Assembly (NCBI GenBank): GCA_021850955.1
Contig: JAJZKH010000037.1
Location: 1 to 6,777, forward strand
Direction of reading: 5' to 3'
DNA: 6,777 bases
Source: Microcaldota archaeon
GTDB lineage: Archaea; Micrarchaeota; Micrarchaeia; Micrarchaeales; CABMGC01
Shown: positions 5,489-6,777 of the stretch, in pieces
How the letters are laid out: each line of letters opens with the position of its first letter
Numbering within the stretch: position 1 is the first letter of the stretch
The notes under the pieces: generated by a model
The model's database searches: none
Seen by the model: the letters and a program-made list of their open reading frames with translations, nothing else
Told to the model about the DNA's origin: nothing
Program-made: the position numbers and the translations under genes

Positions 5489-6564
5489 TTTAACACTTTC
5501 TTATATACTTCTAATGTTTCTCTCGCACATTTTTCCCATGTGAAGCTTCTTGCATATTCTGTTGCCTTCTTTCTTAGTTTTTCATTATAGCCATTTTCCT
5601 TTATGTTTTCTATTATTTGGGCCATGTGCTCTGGGCTTTCTGCTTCGAAGCAGTACTTTCTGACTTCTTTTGGGATCTTTCCATATTTATATATTATCAC
5701 AGGCAGGCCACGGGATAGTGCTTCGAGAATTGGATAACCTAGACCTTCATACAAGCTTGGAAACGCAAAGGCATCAAAGTTATCGTAAGCTTTCAGCTTG
5801 CTATCTTCTTTCAAGTATCCGTTAAATTTAACATTATCCAAGCTGTTGTCTTGCTTAAACTCTAATAGCATATTTTTGTCTATTCCAATTCCGTATATTA
5901 TAAATTTATATTCTGGTTTTGATTTTAATATCACTGCTGCTTTTAATAAGAAAATAACATTCTTGTGCTTCATAAGGGCGCCGATATAACCAACTATAAA
6001 TTTTTTATGATGCCTTCTTTTTGGTATTTTTGCTCTTATTATTACATCATTCGTGCCATGTGAAACTACTTTAATGTTTTTTATTGGACCAAACCTTTCT
6101 AGTATAGTATTTAGAGTCTGAGAAGAATTGCATAGTATGAAGTCCGAGTATTTTATGGCGTCTTTTATGCTTCCTTGAACTAGCTTATTGTATACTTTTT
6201 GGCTTAGCCCTCTGTGTAAACCCTTCTCAAATCTTGACAAATCATGTATTGTTGTTATTATCTTTGCATTATTTCCTGCTTTTTTTAGGATTTTTGCTGC
6301 AAACCCTATTTCATGGTCAGTTATATGTATGATATCATATTTGTCTTTTGGAACATTAGCAATCATTTTTTTGAAAAATGTATTTGCACGGAGCAAGCCT
6401 TTTATATTGTTTCTTTTAGAATCAGATAATGAGTATAAGAAGTTTATACTGCTGTCATTTGAGAGCATTGGTCTAAGGTGTTCAGAAAGCTGGTAAATGT
6501 ACTCGGTAAGACCTGTGCCGCTGCCTTTATAGGGTTTGCTTGTTGTAATGATTAAGATTTTCAT
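5485..6564 (-). CDS. Glycosyltransferase family 4 (GT-B), first gene of tandem pair and of the GT block
   Basis: This is a 359-residue GT4 enzyme. The N-terminal domain opens MKILIITTSKPYKGSGTGLT, whose GSGTG loop is the usual glycine-rich loop of GT4 proteins. Then come YDIIHITDHEIGF (76-88), ITTIHDLSRFEKG (103-115), with H107 fitting the conserved acceptor-site His, and FILCNSSQT (142-150). The donor domain starts FIVGYIGALMKHKN (189-202), with K201 the likely phosphate-binding Lys. The EX7E motif is E273 to E281 (EGLGYPILE). The C-terminal 82 residues are nearly identical to those of the next gene. The gene is first in a run of four minus-strand GTs and overlaps the second by 4 bp. The ATG at 6564 begins a normal Rossmann strand; only weak GTGGT lies upstream and no strong SD. 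It probably transfers a sugar early in assembly of the glycan, but order of action cannot be inferred from gene order alone. Confidence 0.92.
   Translation of the reverse strand: MKILIITTSKPYKGSGTGLTEYIYQLSEHLRPMLSNDSSINFLYSLSDSKRNNIKGLLRANTFFKKMIANVPKDKYDIIHITDHEIGFAAKILKKAGNNAKIITTIHDLSRFEKGLHRGLSQKVYNKLVQGSIKDAIKYSDFILCNSSQTLNTILERFGPIKNIKVVSHGTNDVIIRAKIPKRRHHKKFIVGYIGALMKHKNVIFLLKAAVILKSKPEYKFIIYGIGIDKNMLLEFKQDNSLDNVKFNGYLKEDSKLKAYDNFDAFAFPSLYEGLGYPILEALSRGLPVIIYKYGKIPKEVRKYCFEAESPEHMAQIIENIKENGYNEKLRKKATEYARSFTWEKCARETLEVYKKVLK
5488..5733 (-). repeat. Copy A of GT4 C-terminal module (partner at 4442-4687)
   Basis: These 82 codons encode residues 278-359 of the first GT4 gene. The block is about 37% GC by hand count, against about 30% in this gene's N-terminal part (6241-6480). 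The two copies are direct repeats 1046 bp apart, so recombination between them could delete or fuse the two genes. Confidence 0.9.
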
Positions 6565-6687
6565 TATTATACCACTAATTTTTATAGTTGAAAAATCAAG
6601 TTAATTTATTTCTTACCTGTTAAAGTATTAATACGGTATGATTTATAATAATATGAAATTTATTGCTTGTTATTAGTATGTGGTTAA
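6565..6687. promoter_or_regulatory. Divergent promoter region between the GT block and the right-edge gene
   Basis: This is a 123-bp AT-rich gap between divergent genes. On the plus strand TTTATAATA (6642-6650) is a TATA-like box whose expected start is near 6672, about 16 bases before the ATG at 6688. For the minus-strand GT block, GAAATAAATTAA (6601-6612 region) would give a start near 6579 and a leader of about 15 bases; CTATAAAAAT (6578-6587) is too close to the ATG at 6564. Both genes have GTGGT 5-7 bases before the ATG, a weak match to an SD. No operator-like repeat stands out. Confidence 0.4.
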
Positions 6688-6777
6688 ATGGATAAAATTG
6701 AAAAAAGGAAGTTAATTGCAGTTTACTTAATAATTTTTATCTTAGCATGTCTAGTCCAATATTTATATACTGGGTTC
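6688..6777 (+). CDS. Membrane-anchored protein, N-terminal 30 residues (runs off right edge)
   Basis: The plus strand is open from ATG 6688, directly after an in-frame TAA, to the end of the window. The peptide starts MDKIEKRKL, a positively charged head, followed by one hydrophobic helix at about residues 9-26 with few charges (AVYLIIFILACLVQ). This is a first transmembrane helix or signal anchor with the N-terminus in the cytoplasm. The gene is transcribed away from the GT block. A multi-spanning GT-C enzyme, a flippase or a secreted protein would suit the neighbourhood, but 30 residues do not allow a family call. Confidence 0.6.
   Translation, partial: MDKIEKRKLIAVYLIIFILACLVQYLYTGF

Noticed and set aside
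5798..5989. Plus-strand open frame of 63 codons.
   Set aside because: It lies wholly antisense to the GT4 gene at 5485-6564, whose protein is clearly conserved.
6188..6496. Plus-strand open frame of 102 codons.
   Set aside because: It is antisense to the N-terminal domain of the same GT4 gene and shows no signals of its own.

Overview
This window is an AT-rich stretch that is almost wholly a glycosyltransferase (GT) cluster. I think the source is most likely an archaeon. The reasons are GT sequences resembling archaeal families I know, TATA-like boxes close to start codons with very short or no leaders, an internal gene with a Shine-Dalgarno (SD) site, and a probable TTG start. A low-GC bacterium cannot be excluded, because the window holds no rRNA, tRNA or informational gene.

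Layout, left to right. Positions 1-343 (minus) hold the N-terminal 114 residues of a GT2-like protein that runs off the left edge. Positions 344-594 are a spacer with a candidate terminator and promoter. Positions 595-1548 (minus) encode a complete GT2 of the WbbL/rhamnosyltransferase type. Positions 1549-2297 are a 749-bp spacer with no convincing gene, but richer in GC than the genes around it. The block 2298-6564 (minus) then carries four GT genes in transcription order 6564 to 2298: two GT4 enzymes overlapping by 4 bp (5485-6564, then 4439-5488), a GT2 with a TTG start (3344-4348), and a CgeB-like GT-B protein (2298-3326). Positions 6565-6687 are a divergent promoter region. Positions 6688-6777 (plus) hold the first 30 residues of a membrane-anchored protein that runs off the right edge.

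The six GTs probably act in sequence, at the cytoplasmic face of the membrane, to build one surface glycan: an N-glycan or S-layer glycan, a glycolipid or an exopolysaccharide. No flippase, polymerase, oligosaccharyltransferase or sugar-nucleotide synthesis gene is visible, so product and sugars cannot be named. The most notable feature is that the two adjacent GT4 enzymes share a nearly identical C-terminal donor-binding segment (75 of 82 residues; about 220 of 246 bases by hand count), while their N-terminal halves are strongly diverged. The shared segment is also richer in GC than its surroundings. This points to gene conversion or module exchange. I found no defence system, CRISPR array, intact insertion sequence or clearly new system.
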